Shown here: piece after piece, positions 61,342-64,000 of the stretch | Layout of the letters: each line of letters begins with the position of its first letter | Position numbering within the stretch: position 1 is the first letter of the stretch | NCBI GenBank assembly: GCA_029945375.1 | Contig: CM057059.1 | Location: forward strand, 1,674,001 to 1,738,000 | Length of the DNA stretch: 64,000 nt | Direction of reading: 5' to 3' | Origin: Agaricus subrufescens | Lineage: Eukaryota; Basidiomycota; Agaricomycetes; Agaricales; Agaricaceae | Translations under genes and position numbers: made by a program | The notes under the pieces: model-generated | The model's database searches: none | Told to the model about the DNA's origin: nothing | Seen by the model: only the letters and a program-made list of their open reading frames with translations

Positions 61342-63543
61342 ATGGCAACAGATTCCATTCTCAGTGAACCTATTGGTATTATTGGAGCTGGACCGGCAGG
61401 TATCATCAATGCCCACGTCCTTCTACAAGATGGATTCACTAGCATTCATGTTCTTACACGAGACGCGTCAGTAGGCGGGGTGTGGGCCAGAACTCGCATA
61501 TATCCTGGCCTACAAATCAACAAGTCAGTATTTTGGTGTCTGTTTCTATTGAGATGCGATTAGGTTGAATCGTTCGATTAGCGTCCACGGTGAATACCGA
61601 TTCTCTGCCCAGGACATGTTGCCCAACGCGGAGCCTGTGACAGCTGAAGCACGCCCCTCAGGGCTCGACATGTGCAACTATATGGAAAGTTACTGTGATC
61701 GGTTCTTGAAGGGAAAGGTAGAATTCATATTCAATACTGAAGTTCTTGATATCTCTCGTAATGAGATTGGGGAGTGGGTTGTTCGGCTTGAAGACCTGCG
61801 AACCGGAACTAAAGATTTCCTCAAGTTCAAGAGGATCATTGTCGCGACGGGTGTAAGTCGATCTACATCTACATCTATGCTCTCCATCCAGAAAACGTTG
61901 CTCGCTGCAATCTCAAATACTGAATATCTTCTATGTATTTTATAGGGCTGTAGTGAGCCGGCAATCCCAGAGTACCTCTCTAAAGCTGCAGCAATTGAAG
62001 CACAATACCGTGGACTAGTCATCCACTCATCCGAGTTTGGTGCACATCTCGATGAAATCCTCGAAAGGGTAAAGCCGCATTCGGAAGGCCACGAAGGATC
62101 TATTGTTGTCATCGGTGGCGGCAAGTCTGCCCAGGGGTGCGTGGTACAGAACAGTCGGAAATCAGCTAACTATTGATATCTGTCACAGTATTTGTGCGAA
62201 GCTCACAAAAGAGGGTCGGAGGTGTTCTATCGTTTTCAATAAAGGGGATAGCTTTATCGCAAGCAAGAACATTTTGCCGGACTGTATTCGTCGCAGCCGG
62301 TTCGCATAGCATTCTTCGCACCCATAACCGGCTAATTCTGAGAACAGACTATTTGGTATTTTCTCACCTCATATACACCTAAGGACCCGCCTAGAGTGAG
62401 TACTCGTATTTGGCAGGTTGTATCTAAACAGAGTAATTTGATCACAGGCGCTTTCTCCACGGAACTGCTTTGGGAGGTAAGATGACTCGATTCTTCTGGG
62501 ACAAGGTTGCAGAAACTTGTGTATGTGGACGCTTCTTTTCTCTTAGTCTTCGCATACTAACTGAACTAGTTGGACGCCTTTGATATTCCAAAGGATTCCC
62601 CACTAAGGAGAACACACCCTCTATTCTGGGGGATCCGAACCAATGATGAAGGGACTGCCGCCCCGGATAGCTACTATACAATGGCCGTCAAAGGTGAAAT
62701 CGAAGTTGTAGCCCCCGCACATGCAGTTGGCTTCGCTAGGGATGGCGAATCTGTGCTCCTAGACACTGGGAAAACGCTCAAAGCAGATGCTGTAATTCTG
62801 GCCACAGGTTACCAGTCCTCATGGACGAAGATAATTTCTGGTGCGATCTTGAACTATATCTTCTCAGTCTTTTGCCTAAACAAAGTCGGCTCAGCGAAAA
62901 TGGCCGACGAGATCGGCATCAACAAACATCCACCTTTTTCAAAAGTAACCAATAGTTGGGACTACTCTTCACTCCGCGGAGGACCAGAAGCACATCCTGA
63001 AAATGAACGCTGGGTCACCTCGATATACAGAGGAATCGTTCCTGCAAAGAATATCCTTAAACGTGATTTCGCTGTCGCGGGCACTTTGGTAAGGTTTACG
63101 TTACCGATCCCTCATCGGCCCGGATAATACTTCTATGACTTAGTTTACTTTTAATTTTGGCTATACAAACGAAGTCGTAGCCCATTGGATTTCTTCATAT
63201 TTCCAACAGGAGTCCATGCGCTTGCCTACTAGCGTTGATGAAGCTATGGCCGAAGCTGAACGAGAATCAGCCTGGATGAGAAGGCGCTATCCCGACATGC
63301 TTTCTTGGGTCAACGCGAGTTACAGTGGTAGTTTGAACTTTTGGACGTGAGTGTTAGTGACCGCCCTGCAGTATTTTAGACTGACATGTGATTGTAAGCT
63401 GGTGCCAAGCAGTTGATGATCTTCTTGAGGATATGCGGTTGCCTATATATCGCAGTAAGGGTAACTGGCTCACTTGGCCTTTCAAGGTCGTCCAACAGAA
63501 AGAGATAGCATCTCTGACAAATGAACGTCGAGACAGGCGGTAA
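61342..63543 (+). CDS. Flavin-containing monooxygenase-like protein
   Basis: FAD/NADPH-dependent oxygenase family, often in secondary metabolism or detoxification. Exon 1 (61342-61523) has the FAD site IGIIGAGPAGIINAHVLL and GGVWARTRIYPGLQINK. Exon 2 is 61564-61852, and exon 3, from 61946, has GCSEPAIPEYL and the NADPH site SIVVIGGGKSAQ. After the junction at about 62135-62189 the frame runs ICAKLTKEGRRCSIVF to an in-frame TAG at 62307. Family sequence resumes after an acceptor near 62449 (RFLHGTALGGKMTRFFWDKV), then DAFDIPKDSPLRRTHPLFWG and ATGYQSSW, and ends QQKEIASLTNERRDRR. The 62300-62440 segment is not explained by a clear intron, so either a small exon is missed or the gene is damaged there. 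Confidence 0.75.
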
Positions 63544-63648
63544 CATGTCTTCTTTATTTCATGAATAGATTCAGTGTACAAGGGGAACGTCTGCCCAAGG
63601 GAATGAGCTATACGAAGTGCAAATAAACTAGTCAAATGCCCTCATTAT

Positions 63649-63743
63649 CTACTCCGCAGCAACCCTGGCCTGAAACGAAGGAAACTCCAGTCGTTCGGCG
63701 AACCTCTCGGGCCAGTTTTGTGGTGAACCATGAGGCCGTTGAA
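63649..63743 (-). CDS. Last exon of an unidentified gene at the right edge
   Basis: After an acceptor (GTTTGCGCAG) a minus-strand frame reads QRPHGSPQNWPERFAERLEF, continues PSFQARVAAE and stops at TAG 63651-63649. The composition is protein-like and the stop is well placed, but the upstream exons are not secure within the last 250 bp. It would converge on the monooxygenase gene. Product unknown. Confidence 0.35.
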
Positions 63744-64000
63744 CTGCGCAAACATGGAGCAGTCAATCCTAAAGTTGGTCACCATGGCCAATGATACTCT
63801 CTATCTCACCCAACTCAACGGGCTCATGTACGTCGTACCCCATGTCGAACTATCTCACATGTCAATCCAATATCAAATAAGATAACTCGGCATCTCATGT
63901 TATACTCATGTTATAATGAAAGGCAAACGTATCAGGTAAAACAAGATTGAACTTCAATATTATCTCCTGCTCATTACGCACCACATGGTTTACTCTTCGG

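Noticed and set aside
1..64000. CRISPR arrays, rRNA or clear tRNA genes
   Set aside because: No spaced direct repeats or rRNA-like sequence; no tRNA cloverleaf that I could support by eye, although a dedicated scan could still find one.

Overview
This window looks like nuclear DNA of a filamentous basidiomycete, most likely an Agaricomycete. Genes carry many short introns (about 45-65 nt, GT-AG with a few GC-AG), some first exons are only a start codon or a few bases, and housekeeping genes sit close together. Two lineage-expanded families of Agaricomycete type fill the second half. All gene models were built by hand from reading frames, splice signals and phase; each exon chain given as complete adds up to a whole number of codons.

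Layout. 1-1.5 kb: remains of a minus-strand gene running off the left edge. 2.3-9 kb: a compact housekeeping block with a CTP-dependent diacylglycerol kinase (DGK1), ribosomal proteins uS8 and eS17 sharing one divergent promoter, and translation elongation factor 2. 9.7-10.6 kb: a degenerate DNA transposon with 17-bp terminal inverted repeats. 11-30 kb: three seven-transmembrane (7TM) orphan genes (A, and tandem duplicates B and C), the mitochondrial electron-transfer flavoprotein:ubiquinone oxidoreductase, a carnosine N-methyltransferase-like enzyme with a membrane anchor, a MARVEL-like four-TM protein and a long Ser/Pro-rich protein.

31-59 kb is the accessory heart of the window. Six NACHT NTPase (NLR-like) genes or pseudogenes plus one fragment lie head-to-tail on the minus strand, and three more 7TM genes (D, E, F) lie on the plus strand before, between and after them. 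NLR1, 2, 3 and 5 share an unusual architecture: (1) a first exon with a hydrophobic motif of the form LYLLQxLLLPDV, (2) a Pro/Ser/Gln linker, (3) a short Asn/Gly motif exon, (4) one large exon with the NACHT NTPase, and (5) two small C-terminal exons ending in a domain with CxFCC and SEWTY signatures. No WD, ankyrin or TPR repeats are present. NLR4 keeps parts 2-5 but is a pseudogene, and NLR6 is a divergent relative with an acidic minisatellite tail.

61-63.5 kb: a flavin monooxygenase-like gene, then the last exon of an unidentified minus-strand gene at the right edge.

The most interesting candidate system is the NACHT array with its N-terminal membrane-type motif and private C-terminal domain, interleaved with orphan 7TM proteins that all end in a cytosolic SxLxWNH motif. 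A sensing or allorecognition role fits what is known of fungal NLRs, but a link between the two families is inference from position only.
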